Assembly: GCF_017309075.1 (NCBI RefSeq)
Contig: NZ_JAEMGS010000019.1
Location: 1 to 64,000 of the forward strand
DNA length: 64,000 bases
DNA from: Motiliproteus sp. SC1-56
GTDB lineage: Bacteria > Pseudomonadota > Gammaproteobacteria > Pseudomonadales > Balneatricaceae
Direction of reading: 5' to 3'
Part shown: piece by piece, positions 27,010 through 36,068 of the stretch
Position numbering within the stretch: position 1 is the stretch's first letter
Layout of the letters: each line of letters starts with the position of its first letter
Translations under genes and position numbers: made by a program
Notes under the pieces: generated by a model
Databases searched by the model: none
What the model was told of the DNA's origin: nothing
Seen by the model: the letters and a program-made list of their open reading frames with translations, nothing else

Positions 27010-28560
27010 TCACTGTTTGCCCGACATCAGCTGCTCCATCAACGCGCTGAAGTCAAAGCTGGCGGCTTTCTGCAACGGCGGGTATTCAGATAGCGACTTG
27101 ATATGCTCACCAAGCAGGTGCTGCACGGGCTCGTTAAGCCACTGCTTCGCCTGCACGATATCGGAGCGATCGGTCACACCGTCAAAGCTTTCGAATGGAT
27201 CCATCCGGATGTTGTAAAAGATCGGGAATTTCTGCTTCACGTACGTATCGTAGTAATTTTCGCTGGTCTCGAAGTGCAGCTTCCACTGCTTGTAACGGAT
27301 CGCCTTGATGCTCGATTCGTAGTAGTACAGGTAGTGGTCACGGGCACTTTCATCGCTCTTGCCCATCCAGTAGTCCAGGTTATTAACCCCGTCCAGCGGC
27401 TGCTTGTGCTCCTTCAGCACCTTCTCGGCGATGTCAGGCTCACCGGCTGCGACCGCCAGCGTGGTGTAGATGTCCATGTGCGTCTGAATCCCGTTAAGCA
27501 CCGTGCCAGCGGGAATTTTCCCGGGCCAACGCACCATCATCGGAACCCGGACACCCCCCTCGTAGGTGGTCATTTTCTCGCCCCGGAACGGCGTGGTTCC
27601 GCCGTGCAGCCGCGCGCTGTGCTCCGGGCCGTTGTCGGTGGAGTACACGATGATAGTGTTATCAAGCACCCCCATCTCCTCCAACGCAGCGAGCATCTGG
27701 CCAATTTGCTGGTCGTGCTCGATCAGGCCGCTGCCGTAAACATCGTGTTCCGTCGTGTGTTCGGCGGCCAGGTAGCGGCTCTCGTCGCTGAGCCGCGTGT
27801 ACATGTGCATTCGACTGGGATTGAACCAGACAAAGAATGGCTTACCCTCATCCTTGGCCCGTTTGATGAAGTCGAGACTGGCCTCAACGAACTCCTGATC
27901 CATGGTTTTCATGCGCTCGCGACCTAACTGACCGGTGTCTTCAATTCTCTGCATGCCAACCTTGCCAAAACGCGCATCGACGGTGTTGTCATCAACTTCC
28001 GTCGCCCAGGTGTGCAAAACGCCCCTCGTGCCGAATTTCCCGAAAAATTCGGGATCCTTGGGATAGTCGATCTGCTCAAACTCTTCTTGCGTATTGAGGT
28101 GGTAAAGGTTGCCAAAAAACTCGTCAAAACCGTGCACCGTCGGCAGGTGCTCGTTACGGTCACCCAGGTGGTTCTTGCCGAACTGCCCGGTGGCGTAACC
28201 CAACTCCTTCAGGACCTCGGCCAGGGTGTGCGACTCCGGCTTGAGCCCGAGTTCGGCCCCCGGTCGGCCCACCGTAGTCATGCCGCTGCGGATCGGGTAC
28301 TGCCCGGTGATGAGCGCCGCGCGCCCCGCGGTGCAGGAGGGCTGGGCGTAGTGATCCGTAAACATCACCCCCTCCCGCGCGATCCGGTCGATGTTGGGGG
28401 TTCGATATCCCATGGTCCCGAGGCCGTAGGCGCTGACATTCTGCCACCCCACATCATCGGGAAAGAGAATGAGGATATTGGGTTTTTCCTGAGCATGGGC
28501 GAGCGAACTCAGCGTACAGATGACCGCACAGAGTACGCCCGTCCCTTGTTTTTTAATCAT
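27010..28560 (-). CDS. Secreted arylsulfatase-type sulfatase
   Basis: Sulfatases hydrolyse sulfate esters using a formylglycine made from Cys or Ser. The 516-residue product has a signal peptide (MIKKQGTGVL...SSLAHA) and then PNILILFPDDVGW with metal ligands Asp35 and Asp36. The active-site segment is PSCTAGRAALITGQYP with Cys76 and Arg80, and STDNGPEH supplies the second metal site. The core motif is C-T-A-G-R rather than the common C-x-P-S-R; Cys and Arg are retained, so it is likely active if matured. ATG 28560 is chosen over the earlier ATG because AGGAGAG precedes it and the signal peptide begins there. No formylglycine-generating enzyme is nearby. The natural substrate is unknown. Confidence 0.88.
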   Translation of the reverse strand: MIKKQGTGVLCAVICTLSSLAHAQEKPNILILFPDDVGWQNVSAYGLGTMGYRTPNIDRIAREGVMFTDHYAQPSCTAGRAALITGQYPIRSGMTTVGRPGAELGLKPESHTLAEVLKELGYATGQFGKNHLGDRNEHLPTVHGFDEFFGNLYHLNTQEEFEQIDYPKDPEFFGKFGTRGVLHTWATEVDDNTVDARFGKVGMQRIEDTGQLGRERMKTMDQEFVEASLDFIKRAKDEGKPFFVWFNPSRMHMYTRLSDESRYLAAEHTTEHDVYGSGLIEHDQQIGQMLAALEEMGVLDNTIIVYSTDNGPEHSARLHGGTTPFRGEKMTTYEGGVRVPMMVRWPGKIPAGTVLNGIQTHMDIYTTLAVAAGEPDIAEKVLKEHKQPLDGVNNLDYWMGKSDESARDHYLYYYESSIKAIRYKQWKLHFETSENYYDTYVKQKFPIFYNIRMDPFESFDGVTDRSDIVQAKQWLNEPVQHLLGEHIKSLSEYPPLQKAASFDFSALMEQLMSGKQ

Positions 28561-28574
28561 ATCAACTCTCCTGT

Positions 28575-28587
28575 CCATCACTGATGG
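28575..28587. promoter_or_regulatory. Palindrome near the sulfatase start, possible operator
   Basis: CCATCA and TGATGG flank a single central base, ending 15 bases before the sulfatase start codon and next to its ribosome binding site. A repressor site or an mRNA hairpin is possible. Confidence 0.3.
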
Positions 28588-28900
28588 CCATTGCACACAC
28601 AGTGCGCTTCAAAGAGAGTCAAAAAAGAAAGCCGATACAAACGGCAAGTGCGTGGGCACCGAGATAAGAAAAACTTTGGTGAAAGCTGTCCCTGCTGTTT
28701 CGGGCTACCTTCCTTGTCTGAGAAGCGTCACGGGGGTTGCCGACTCGCATCGGCGCACTCAGCAATCATTCGCACCAACTATAGCCCCGAATCAGGGTGC
28801 GCACTTTGAGAGGCGATGTTGCGGCGAGTCGCGGCCAGAAGAACAGCCGATGTTCGAAAACGGCTGGGACCATCCGAGGGCTGATCTACCCGCTCGGAAA

Positions 28901-28928
28901 ACCGGAGCGCCATGACAAGCGCTCCGGT
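28901..28928 (-). terminator. Hairpin terminator of the LTA-synthase-like gene
   Basis: A perfect 10-bp stem (ACCGGAGCGC with GCGCTCCGGT) closes an 8-base loop. On the minus strand TTTTCC follows. It is 17 bases after the stop at 28945. Confidence 0.7.
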
Positions 28929-28944
28929 TGCTTATTCACTCCTT

Positions 28945-30903
28945 CTAACCCTCGACCCCGGCCGAAGCGGGATAGAGACCGCGCTTGTAGGCAAGACTCC
29001 CCCAGAGGGCATGGGCCAGCGCCTCCTTCACCAAGTCCGGGTTGTCCTCGGTAGGGACCAACTCGTAGGTCGTGCGGTCGAGCTTGAAAGTCCTGGGTTG
29101 TTTTGCAGGCTGCAGAACGACCACCTCATCACCGCGCCAGTAGGCCTGGCTCTGGTCGTACTGCATGATGGCCCGCCCCGGGTAGGTCTCTGGCAATCGT
29201 GTAATATCGTGGCCAACCATCGGGTGCGCGGCCTCAACCCCGAGCAAGGAGAGCAATGTGGGCGGCAGGTCAATCTGACTGAATACCCTCGGGTCGCGCT
29301 TAACCGGAAGGCCCTCCCCGAGCAACAGCCCCGGAATCCGGAAGTGCTCCACCGGCACCAATTGACGTCCGTAGACGCGGTCGTCATGGTCAGCCACCAC
29401 CAGGAACAGCGTATCTTCCCAGTAGTTGCTCGCCCGGGCATCGCGGAAAAACTCACCCAGTGCATGATCGGCATAGCGAATGGCGTTTCGCTTCGACCGG
29501 GCAGGCATCTCCACCGGTGTGATCTCATCCTCCGGGTAGTCGTAGGGGGTATGGTTGGAGGAGCTGAACACCAGGCTAAAAAACGGCTGCCCCGCTTGCT
29601 TCAAGCGACTGAACTCCCCGTGCGCTTTCCTTAGCAGGTCACCATCGGACACCCCCCAGGAGCCCATAAATTTGGGGTTCTTGTAATGGCGCTGATCGAC
29701 GACGCGGTCGAAACCGTTACCCAGGAAAAAACTCCCCATATTGTCGAAATGCCCCTCCCCGCCGTAAATGAAGGAGGTGTCGTAGCCCTGCTGCTTCAAC
29801 AGCGAGGCGAGGGTAAAAAAGTTTCGCTGGGACCGGGGCAGCTTGACCACACTGCGGGCCGGCGTGGGCACAAACCCGGTGATGACCGCCTCGATGCCCC
29901 GCACGGAACGGGTGCCGGTGGCAAAGAGCTGATCCAGCAACCAGCCTTCTTTAGCGAGCGCATCAAGTTCTGGCGTCAGATCATCACCGCCCAGCGAACC
30001 CACGTACTGGGCGCCCAGGCTCTCCTCGAGGATGATCACCAGGTTCTTATATCGAGGCAGCGCGGTGGAGGTGGAAGGCCGTTGCTCGTGCCAGGTCGGG
30101 TAGACCGGGGATGAAAACAGCCCCCGGGGTATCATCATGGCTTGTCTCAGGGTGGAAAACACCTCCTGCTCGGCCATTCTCGGGTACAACTCAGAGGCAT
30201 CGATCTCATTGCGCATCGCCTTGACGGCAAACGCGACCGAATAGAACGAGTTGAGGGTCAACGCATTAACCAGAGAGTCGGTACTGAAAGCGGTGTAGCT
30301 TGGGTTCATGGGCCGGTGTTGCAGCGTCCCCCGCGCGCCCAGCACGCAGAGCAGCAGCACCGGTACCAGCACCAGGCCTCGCTGCCACCATGGAAGCCAT
30401 GCGTCCTCCGGTGAGCACCAGCGCCGCACAGCTCGCCAACACGCCCAGGGCACAGCCACCAGCACTACCACGCCGAAAACCAGCTCCGGCAGGAAGCCGC
30501 CGAGCAACATTCCGAACACTTCTTGCGGGTATTCAAGATACTCGACAAAAAGCCGGTTGGGACGTAGGTCATACTGGGCGACGAACCCCGGCGTGGCCAC
30601 TTCCATGAAGGCGATCAGCGTCAGACCGGCCACCAGCCAGATCCGCACCGGCCAGGACGCCCAGCGCAGCGGGAAAAACAGCATGGCGAGCAAGGCCGGG
30701 AGCAGCCAGTAACACAGGATAGAAAGGTCGACCCGGAGCCCAAACCCCAACACCGTCCAGGCATCCTGCTGGGAGACCAAGCGATCGGACTGCCAGATGA
30801 GCAGCCCGATACGGCTTAACGTGGTAATCAGCAAGCCCGTTATAACAAAGAACCACAACGGACGGAGCCAGCGTGCGACTGAACTCAAAAGGCTGGAAAG
30901 CAT
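28945..30903 (-). CDS. LTA synthase-family membrane phosphatase/transferase
   Basis: This is a 652-residue inner-membrane protein with about five N-terminal membrane spans (residues about 15-35, 55-75, 80-110, 140-165 and 180-200). A large periplasmic alkaline-phosphatase/sulfatase-fold domain follows. The catalytic features are LVIILEESLGAQY (metal Glu), the nucleophile region FATGTRSVRGIEAVITG (Thr), GGEGHFDNMGSFF and VVADHDDRVYG. These define the LTA synthase/OpgB-like group, which moves phosphoglycerol or phosphoethanolamine between lipids, glucans and glycolipids. Gram-negative members often modify osmoregulated periplasmic glucans, but the substrate here is not visible. ATG 30903 is preferred to 30951 because a GCAGGTAA element precedes it and it places the first span properly. 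It may pair functionally with the adjacent sulfatase, but the genes have separate terminators. Confidence 0.85.
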   Translation of the reverse strand: MLSSLLSSVARWLRPLWFFVITGLLITTLSRIGLLIWQSDRLVSQQDAWTVLGFGLRVDLSILCYWLLPALLAMLFFPLRWASWPVRIWLVAGLTLIAFMEVATPGFVAQYDLRPNRLFVEYLEYPQEVFGMLLGGFLPELVFGVVVLVAVPWACWRAVRRWCSPEDAWLPWWQRGLVLVPVLLLCVLGARGTLQHRPMNPSYTAFSTDSLVNALTLNSFYSVAFAVKAMRNEIDASELYPRMAEQEVFSTLRQAMMIPRGLFSSPVYPTWHEQRPSTSTALPRYKNLVIILEESLGAQYVGSLGGDDLTPELDALAKEGWLLDQLFATGTRSVRGIEAVITGFVPTPARSVVKLPRSQRNFFTLASLLKQQGYDTSFIYGGEGHFDNMGSFFLGNGFDRVVDQRHYKNPKFMGSWGVSDGDLLRKAHGEFSRLKQAGQPFFSLVFSSSNHTPYDYPEDEITPVEMPARSKRNAIRYADHALGEFFRDARASNYWEDTLFLVVADHDDRVYGRQLVPVEHFRIPGLLLGEGLPVKRDPRVFSQIDLPPTLLSLLGVEAAHPMVGHDITRLPETYPGRAIMQYDQSQAYWRGDEVVVLQPAKQPRTFKLDRTTYELVPTEDNPDLVKEALAHALWGSLAYKRGLYPASAGVEG

Positions 30904-31079
30904 AGGGGTTACCTGCTTAATTTGCGCCACGCGGAACGGCTCTAAAATCACTCCGCCTCGCCCTCGTATAAAGACCCAGGATAAGCGCCGCTATTATATT
31001 AGCAATCCCTAAGTATAAGCCCTGGCGTCACCGATGACACTCGGCACTAACGCGCCTGCAGAGATAACTGCCCTTTATC

Positions 31080-31125
31080 GCGCCCACAAAAAAGCCGCTC
31101 CGAAGAGCGGCTTTTTTGTGGGCGC
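31080..31125. terminator. Long perfect bidirectional terminator after lipA
   Basis: Twenty-one base pairs (31080-31100 with 31105-31125) enclose a CGAA loop. The stem contains a run of six A and six T residues, so a shorter GCCGCTC/GAGCGGC hairpin followed by T6 forms on either strand. It ends 12 bases after the lipA stop and could also block read-through toward the divergent side. Confidence 0.9.
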
Positions 31126-31136
31126 CGGGAACGAAC

Positions 31137-32114
31137 TCAGCGCACCTTCTCGCCATGGGCCTGGCGATCGGCGTGGTAGGAAGAGCGCACCAAGGGTCCG
31201 CTGGCCACATGCTTGAAGCCCAGTTCCCGGGCAACTTCCGCCAGCCCCTCGAACTCCTCGGGGTGGACGAAGCGGTCAACGGGCAGGTGATCACGGCTGG
31301 GCTGCAGGTACTGGCCGATGGTGATCATATCCACGTCGTGGGCGCGCAGATCCCGCATCACCTGGACGATCTCCTCGTTACTCTCTCCCAGCCCCACCAT
31401 CAGCCCGGACTTGGTGGTGACATCCGGGCAACGGGCCTTGAACTGCTTGAGCAGCTCCAGGGACCACTGGTAATCCGAACCCGGGCGGATCTTTTTGTAC
31501 AGGCGGGGTACCGACTCCAGGTTGTGGTTGAACACATCCGGCGGCGAGGTCTGCAGCGCGTCCAGCGCGGCGTCCATGCGGCCGCGGAAGTCGGGCACCA
31601 GGATTTCCACCTCGATCTCACCCACCCGCTTGCGGGTCTCGGTGACACAGTCGGCAAAGTGCTGGGCACCGCCGTCGCGAAGATCGTCCCGGTCCACCGA
31701 GGTAATCACCACGTAACGCAGCCCCATGTCGGCAATGGCCTCGGCCAGCTCCCGCGGCTCCTCTGGGCTGAGCGGGTTGGGTCGGCCGTGGGCCACGTCG
31801 CAGAATGGGCAGCGACGGGTGCAGATATCCCCCATGATCATGAAGGTGGCGGTGCCGTTGCTGAAACACTCGCCAAGGTTGGGGCAACTGGCCTCCTCGC
31901 AGACCGAGGCCAGCTTGTGGGCCCGCAGCCGCTTCTTGATCCGCGTCACTTCCGGCGATGCTGGCATGCGCACCCGCAGCCAGTCCGGTTTGGCGGGAAG
32001 TTCACCCTTTTCGGTGGGCACCACCTTGATGGGAATACGGGCCAGTTTGTCGGCGCCGCGCAGTTTGACGCCCTGTTCGATGCGAACGGGACGTTTTTTC
32101 GACTGTTCTGTCAT
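31137..32114 (-). CDS. lipA: Lipoyl synthase
   Basis: LipA is a radical-SAM enzyme that inserts two sulfurs into protein-bound octanoyl groups. The 325-residue protein has the auxiliary-cluster motif [12 protein letters not shown], the radical-SAM motif CTRRCPFC and the C-terminal RSSYHAD. Length and layout are typical. It starts one base after lipB ends, so the two are co-expressed. Confidence 0.97.
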   Translation of the reverse strand: MTEQSKKRPVRIEQGVKLRGADKLARIPIKVVPTEKGELPAKPDWLRVRMPASPEVTRIKKRLRAHKLASVCEEASCPNLGECFSNGTATFMIMGDICTRRCPFCDVAHGRPNPLSPEEPRELAEAIADMGLRYVVITSVDRDDLRDGGAQHFADCVTETRKRVGEIEVEILVPDFRGRMDAALDALQTSPPDVFNHNLESVPRLYKKIRPGSDYQWSLELLKQFKARCPDVTTKSGLMVGLGESNEEIVQVMRDLRAHDVDMITIGQYLQPSRDHLPVDRFVHPEEFEGLAEVARELGFKHVASGPLVRSSYHADRQAHGEKVR

Positions 32115-32115
32115 G

Positions 32116-32754
32116 CTAATCCAAATGCTTTTTGATAATCGGCGAATTATAACCCAACCGAACGGTCAAGTATTCCAACAGGCGCTCACCCAAACGCACC
32201 GTGTCGCCCTGCCCGCCCTGGTCCACCACTTGGGTCATGCTCAGGCCGGCGTAGCCGCAGGGGTTGATCCGTTGAAAAGGCGCGAGGTCCATGTCCACGT
32301 TGAGGGCCAGGCCGTGAAAACTGCAGCCGCGCCGCACCCGCAGCCCCAGGGAGGCAATTTTATCGCCGTTAACGTAGACCCCGGGCGCGTCGGGCTTCGG
32401 GTAGCTCTCGATACCCTCGGCGGCCAGGGTGTGGACCACCGCCTCCTCCATCAAGCTCACCAGGTCGCGGACCCCAAGCTTAAGCCGCTTGAGGTTAAGC
32501 AGCAGATACACCACCAGCTGCCCAGGCCCGTGGTAGGTCACCTGGCCGCCCCGGTCCACCTGCACCACAGGGATGTCGCCGGGCGCCAGCAGATGCTCGG
32601 CCTTACCCGCCTGCCCCTGGGTGAAGACAGGCTCGTGTTCCAGCAGCCACAGCTCGTCGCAGGTATTCTCGGTACGGCCATTGGTGAATCGGGTCATGGC
32701 CTCAAAGACGGGCTGGTACGGCTGACGGCCCAGCTGTCTGACCACCAGCTCCAT
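32116..32754 (-). CDS. lipB: Octanoyltransferase LipB
   Basis: LipB moves octanoate from acyl carrier protein to the target domains that LipA then sulfurates. The 212-residue product has [19 protein letters not shown], the catalytic Lys in [15 protein letters not shown] and the Cys in INPCGYAG. It overlaps ybeD by one base and precedes lipA by one base. Confidence 0.97.
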   Translation of the reverse strand: MELVVRQLGRQPYQPVFEAMTRFTNGRTENTCDELWLLEHEPVFTQGQAGKAEHLLAPGDIPVVQVDRGGQVTYHGPGQLVVYLLLNLKRLKLGVRDLVSLMEEAVVHTLAAEGIESYPKPDAPGVYVNGDKIASLGLRVRRGCSFHGLALNVDMDLAPFQRINPCGYAGLSMTQVVDQGGQGDTVRLGERLLEYLTVRLGYNSPIIKKHLD

Positions 32755-33026
32755 CAGATCACCATCTGCACGCGGCCCGTGGCCATCAGGTCCTGGTGAA
32801 TGCTCTTGAGCTGTGAAGGGCCGGTGGCGGTGATGCGAAAGCGTACGGAAAGGAAGCGGCCGTTACGGCTGGCCTGCACGCTTACCTCGGTACTGTCCAG
32901 ATCAGGCGCGTGTTTCTGCACCACCTCGATGACCAGGTCCTCAAACCCGCTGCCGTTCTGGCCAATCACCTTGATGGGGTAGCCCTCGCAGGGAAATTCG
33001 ATTTTAGGCGGCTCTTGCTTGCTCAT
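32754..33026 (-). CDS. ybeD: DUF493 (YbeD) family protein
   Basis: This is a 90-residue cytoplasmic protein with the DUF493 fold, which resembles the ACT/regulatory domain of D-3-phosphoglycerate dehydrogenase. [12 protein letters not shown] at the start and [20 protein letters not shown] toward the end are typical. It is conserved upstream of lipB, and a role linked to lipoate synthesis has been suggested but is not established. Spacing to dat is 9 bases. Confidence 0.92.
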   Translation of the reverse strand: MSKQEPPKIEFPCEGYPIKVIGQNGSGFEDLVIEVVQKHAPDLDSTEVSVQASRNGRFLSVRFRITATGPSQLKSIHQDLMATGRVQMVI

Positions 33027-33035
33027 ATCAACCTC

Positions 33036-33899
33036 TCAGGCATTCGGCTCCAAGCCGAACACCGTTTTCTCAAACGCTTTAAACAGCCCCGCCATGCGGT
33101 ACCAGAGCGGGCCCTTGTCGCCACTTCCCACCGCGCAGCCGTTGATCGTGAGCACCGGCAGCACCCCCTTGGTGGAGCTGCTGATCCAGACCTCGTCGGC
33201 GCGGGCTAGCCGCGCCTCGGCGATGGGCTCCTCCGTCCAGGGGATGCCGTTCTCGGCTGCCAGTTCCAGCAGCAGATCCCGCGTGGTCCCGCCGAGAATA
33301 CGGTGATCCCGCGCCGGCGTCGCGATCCGCCCCTGCTCGATGACAAACAGGTTGCAGGCCGAACCTTCGGTCAGAAAACCATCGCGTACCATCAGCGCCT
33401 CGTCGGCGCCGGTGTCGGTGGCCTGCTGCAGGGCCATGATATTGCCCAGCAGGGTGGTCGCCTTAATATCGCAGCGCTGCCAGCGGATATCCTCGGTGGT
33501 GACGGCTCGAATGCCTTCAATGGTCTCCGGGTCACCGCTCAGGGCCATACAAATCGGGTAGCTGAAAAGCAGCACCGTCGGCTTTAAGTCCGGCCGGTAG
33601 GCGTGTACCCGGTGCGTGTCAGCCCCCCGGGTCACCTGCAGATAAACTGCCTGGTGCCCGCCGCCGTTGCGGGTGACCAGGGTCTGGCAGATCTGCTCCC
33701 AGTCCTCCTCCGCCCGAATACGCACCGCCTCAAGCCCCCTTCGCAGGCGTGCGAGGTGCTCCTCAAGGCGAAAGCCGACGCCGTTGTAAAAGGGAATGAC
33801 CTCGTAGACGCTGTCCCCGAACAAAAAGCCGCGATCGAAGATAGAGATCTTCGCCTCGGCCTGGGGCAGGTATTCGCCGTTCAGGTAGACCAGGTTCGT
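33036..33899 (-). CDS. dat: D-amino acid aminotransferase (class IV)
   Basis: This PLP enzyme would convert D-amino and alpha-keto acids, supplying D-glutamate or recycling D-alanine released by the carboxypeptidase encoded next to it. The 287-residue protein has FDRGFLFGDSVYEV, the PLP lysine Lys147 in DIKATTLLGN, and EGSACNLFVI and GGTTRDLLLELA. ATG 33899 is chosen because GAGGAG lies 7 bases upstream; an in-frame start at 33932 lacks one. Branched-chain aminotransferase and aminodeoxychorismate lyase are relatives, but the position next to dacC favours the D-amino acid role. Confidence 0.87.
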   Translation of the reverse strand, partial: TNLVYLNGEYLPQAEAKISIFDRGFLFGDSVYEVIPFYNGVGFRLEEHLARLRRGLEAVRIRAEEDWEQICQTLVTRNGGGHQAVYLQVTRGADTHRVHAYRPDLKPTVLLFSYPICMALSGDPETIEGIRAVTTEDIRWQRCDIKATTLLGNIMALQQATDTGADEALMVRDGFLTEGSACNLFVIEQGRIATPARDHRILGGTTRDLLLELAAENGIPWTEEPIAEARLARADEVWISSSTKGVLPVLTINGCAVGSGDKGPLWYRMAGLFKAFEKTVFGLEPNA

Positions 33900-33985
33900 C
33901 ATCGCGCGCCGCTCCTCGGGACTCTCACCCAAGTCTGGTTCATCGCAGGCGCTTGCTCAAAGCGCGAGGGCCAAGGCTAAGCCTT

Positions 33986-35140
33986 TCAGCTGATCAACCC
34001 CATGAAAAAGAGCACGATGCTGTGCCAAATACGCTTGAAGAGCCCAGCAGGCTCGGCGCTCTGCAGCGCCACCACGGGGGCCTGCACCAGGGTCTCTTCG
34101 CCCAGGGTGACGTTGAGGGTGCCGTACTGCTCGCCCGCGGCCACCGGCGCCTTGATCACCTTGTCCAGGTCCAGGGTCACGCCCAGGGCGTCGCTCTGGC
34201 CACGGGGAATGGTGACCGCCAGCGGCCCCTCCAGCCCCAGCTGGATCGAATCACCGATGCCGGCCCAGAGTTTGGCGTCGTTCAGCACCTCGCCGGCCTT
34301 GTAAAGCTCCAGGGTCTCGTAGTATCGGAACCCGTAAGCCAGCAGTTTCTGGCTCTCCTGAGCCCGGGCTTCTTCACTGCTGGTGCCCATCACCACTGAA
34401 ATCAAGCGCATGCCGTCACGTTCGGCAGAAGCCACCAGGCAATAGCCGGCCGCGTCGGTGTGGCCGGTTTTCAGGCCGTCCACGCTCTTGTCGCGCCAGA
34501 GCAGCTTGTTGCGGTTGGGCTGGCGAATCTTGTTATAGGTGAAATATTTCTCGGAGTAGAGGCCGTAGTGCTCGGGAAAGTCCTTGATGATCGCCCGAGC
34601 CAACAGGGACAGGTCGTAAGCGGTGGTGTAGTGATCCTCGGCCGGAAGGCCGGTGGCGTTAACAAAGTGAGAATTCTTCATTCCCAGCAGGGTGGCATGC
34701 TGGTTCATCAGGTCGGCAAAAGCCCCTTCGCTGCCGGCGATGTATTCGGCCATGGCGACGCTGGCATCGTTCCCCGACTGGATGATGATCCCCTTCATCA
34801 GGTCACCCACTTTGACCTGGGTCCCCTCGCGGATAAACATCCGCGAGCCCTGCGTCCGCCAGGCCTTTTCGCTGACCAGTACATCGTCCTCCTTACTGAT
34901 ATTGCCCTTGGCAATCTCGTACTCCGCGATGTAGCTGGTCATCATCTTGGTAAGACTGGCCGGCGGCAGCGGCTGGTGCGGATTGCTGGCGTCGATCACC
35001 TTGCCGGTGTCGGCGTCTATCAGGATATGCGAGCTGGCGGCCAGCTTGGGGGGCGAAGGAATCAGGGCCGGCGCCGCCGCAACGGACTGGGCGAGAAGCA
35101 AAAAGGCGACAAAAGAGGCAAAAACCGCAGGATATCTCAT
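33986..35140 (-). CDS. dacC: D-alanyl-D-alanine carboxypeptidase (PBP5/6 type)
   Basis: This is a periplasmic enzyme that trims the terminal D-alanine from peptidoglycan stem peptides. The 384-residue precursor has a signal peptide ending SVAAAP. It has the SxxK motif (PPASLTKMM), SGN (IIQSGNDAS) and KTG (DGLKTGHT), a C-terminal beta domain, and a final amphipathic helix (GLFKRIWHSIVLFFMGL) that anchors it to the inner membrane. ATG 35140 gives a proper signal peptide; the long upstream extension of the frame is not coding. The gene lies 64 bases after rlpA. Confidence 0.95.
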   Translation of the reverse strand: MRYPAVFASFVAFLLLAQSVAAAPALIPSPPKLAASSHILIDADTGKVIDASNPHQPLPPASLTKMMTSYIAEYEIAKGNISKEDDVLVSEKAWRTQGSRMFIREGTQVKVGDLMKGIIIQSGNDASVAMAEYIAGSEGAFADLMNQHATLLGMKNSHFVNATGLPAEDHYTTAYDLSLLARAIIKDFPEHYGLYSEKYFTYNKIRQPNRNKLLWRDKSVDGLKTGHTDAAGYCLVASAERDGMRLISVVMGTSSEEARAQESQKLLAYGFRYYETLELYKAGEVLNDAKLWAGIGDSIQLGLEGPLAVTIPRGQSDALGVTLDLDKVIKAPVAAGEQYGTLNVTLGEETLVQAPVVALQSAEPAGLFKRIWHSIVLFFMGLIS

Positions 35141-35204
35141 GACGAATCGACTTGGTTTTGTGAAGTGGGAGGGTCTAAAACAGGCGCTAACTTTAGCGAA
35201 TGGT

Positions 35205-36068
35205 TCAGGGCAAGTCCACCACCCGCGGGCTCTCGAAGCCGGCCGAGCGCAACGCCTCGAACAGGCTCTCAAGCGAGTCCGTTGCCGCCAGGGGGCCAAG
35301 ACGCACCCGGTAGAGGGGCTGCTCCCCCTCGCGCTTGCTGATCACCACCGGCAGGCTCTGCAACAGGTACTGCAGGCGGGTTTTTACGCTTTGCGCCGCG
35401 CCCCAGGAACCATAGGCGCCCACCTGCACAAACTGCGTTTCGGGTGCGGCCGGCGCCGGCACTGACACACCGGCCACCGACTTCGCCTGCGCATCCGCCT
35501 GCGCCAGGCGAGGTGCAGCGCTGGGGTGCGGCGGCATGATCGCCTCCACCTCCACCCGGGCCGTGCCCTGCTTCAACATATCGAGCCGGTACGCCGCGGC
35601 ATAGGAAAGATCAATCAGACGCCCCTCGTGAAACGGGCCACGGTCGTTCACCCGCACCACGACGCTGCGACCGTTGTCCAGGTTGGTCACCCGCACGAAG
35701 GTCGGCAACGGCAGCGACTTGTGGGCCGCCGACATGGCATACATGTCATAGGTTTCGCCGTTGGAGGTCTTGTGCCCGTGAAACTTCTTGCCGTACCAGG
35801 AGGCGATACCCTGGCGGCGATATCCCTGGGCGCTGTCGAGCACATGGTAGCGCTTGCCCCAGACGGTGTAAGGGCTGCGGTTACCCCCCCGGCTCGGCGG
35901 CTCGAACCGCGGCACCGCATCGGGCACATGGGACAGGTCCACTGCCGCCCCCGGCCCCCGGTCCTGCTTCAGCGTGTAACGGGAATCGGAGCGCTGCTCG
36001 TTGGCAGCACAACCGGCCAACAACGCCACCACCAGCAACCCTGCGAAACGCACCGGCTTGAGGCTCAC
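35205..36068 (-). CDS. rlpA: Septal ring lytic transglycosylase RlpA (lipoprotein)
   Basis: RlpA is an outer-membrane lipoprotein that cuts peptide-free glycan strands at the septum. The 287-residue precursor has the lipobox LLAGC near residue 20. It has the double-psi beta-barrel RlpA domain (GIASWYGKKFHGHKTSNGE, VRVNDRGPFHEGRLIDLSYAAA with the catalytic Asp) and a C-terminal SPOR domain (FVQVGAYGSWGAAQ to YRVRLGPL) for binding denuded glycan. GTG 36068 is chosen because GGGAG lies 5 bases before it and it overlaps the mltB stop as GTGA. ATG 36086 would add six residues before the signal peptide. Confidence 0.92.
   Translation of the reverse strand: MSLKPVRFAGLLVVALLAGCAANEQRSDSRYTLKQDRGPGAAVDLSHVPDAVPRFEPPSRGGNRSPYTVWGKRYHVLDSAQGYRRQGIASWYGKKFHGHKTSNGETYDMYAMSAAHKSLPLPTFVRVTNLDNGRSVVVRVNDRGPFHEGRLIDLSYAAAYRLDMLKQGTARVEVEAIMPPHPSAAPRLAQADAQAKSVAGVSVPAPAAPETQFVQVGAYGSWGAAQSVKTRLQYLLQSLPVVISKREGEQPLYRVRLGPLAATDSLESLFEALRSAGFESPRVVDLP

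Larger units (their letters stand above)
28561..28944. other. Intergenic region upstream of the sulfatase gene
   Basis: No gene is supported in these 384 bases. They hold the sulfatase ribosome binding site, a palindrome at 28575-28587 and the terminator of the LTA-synthase-like gene at 28901-28928. The short frames here lack motifs and ribosome binding sites. Confidence 0.5.
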
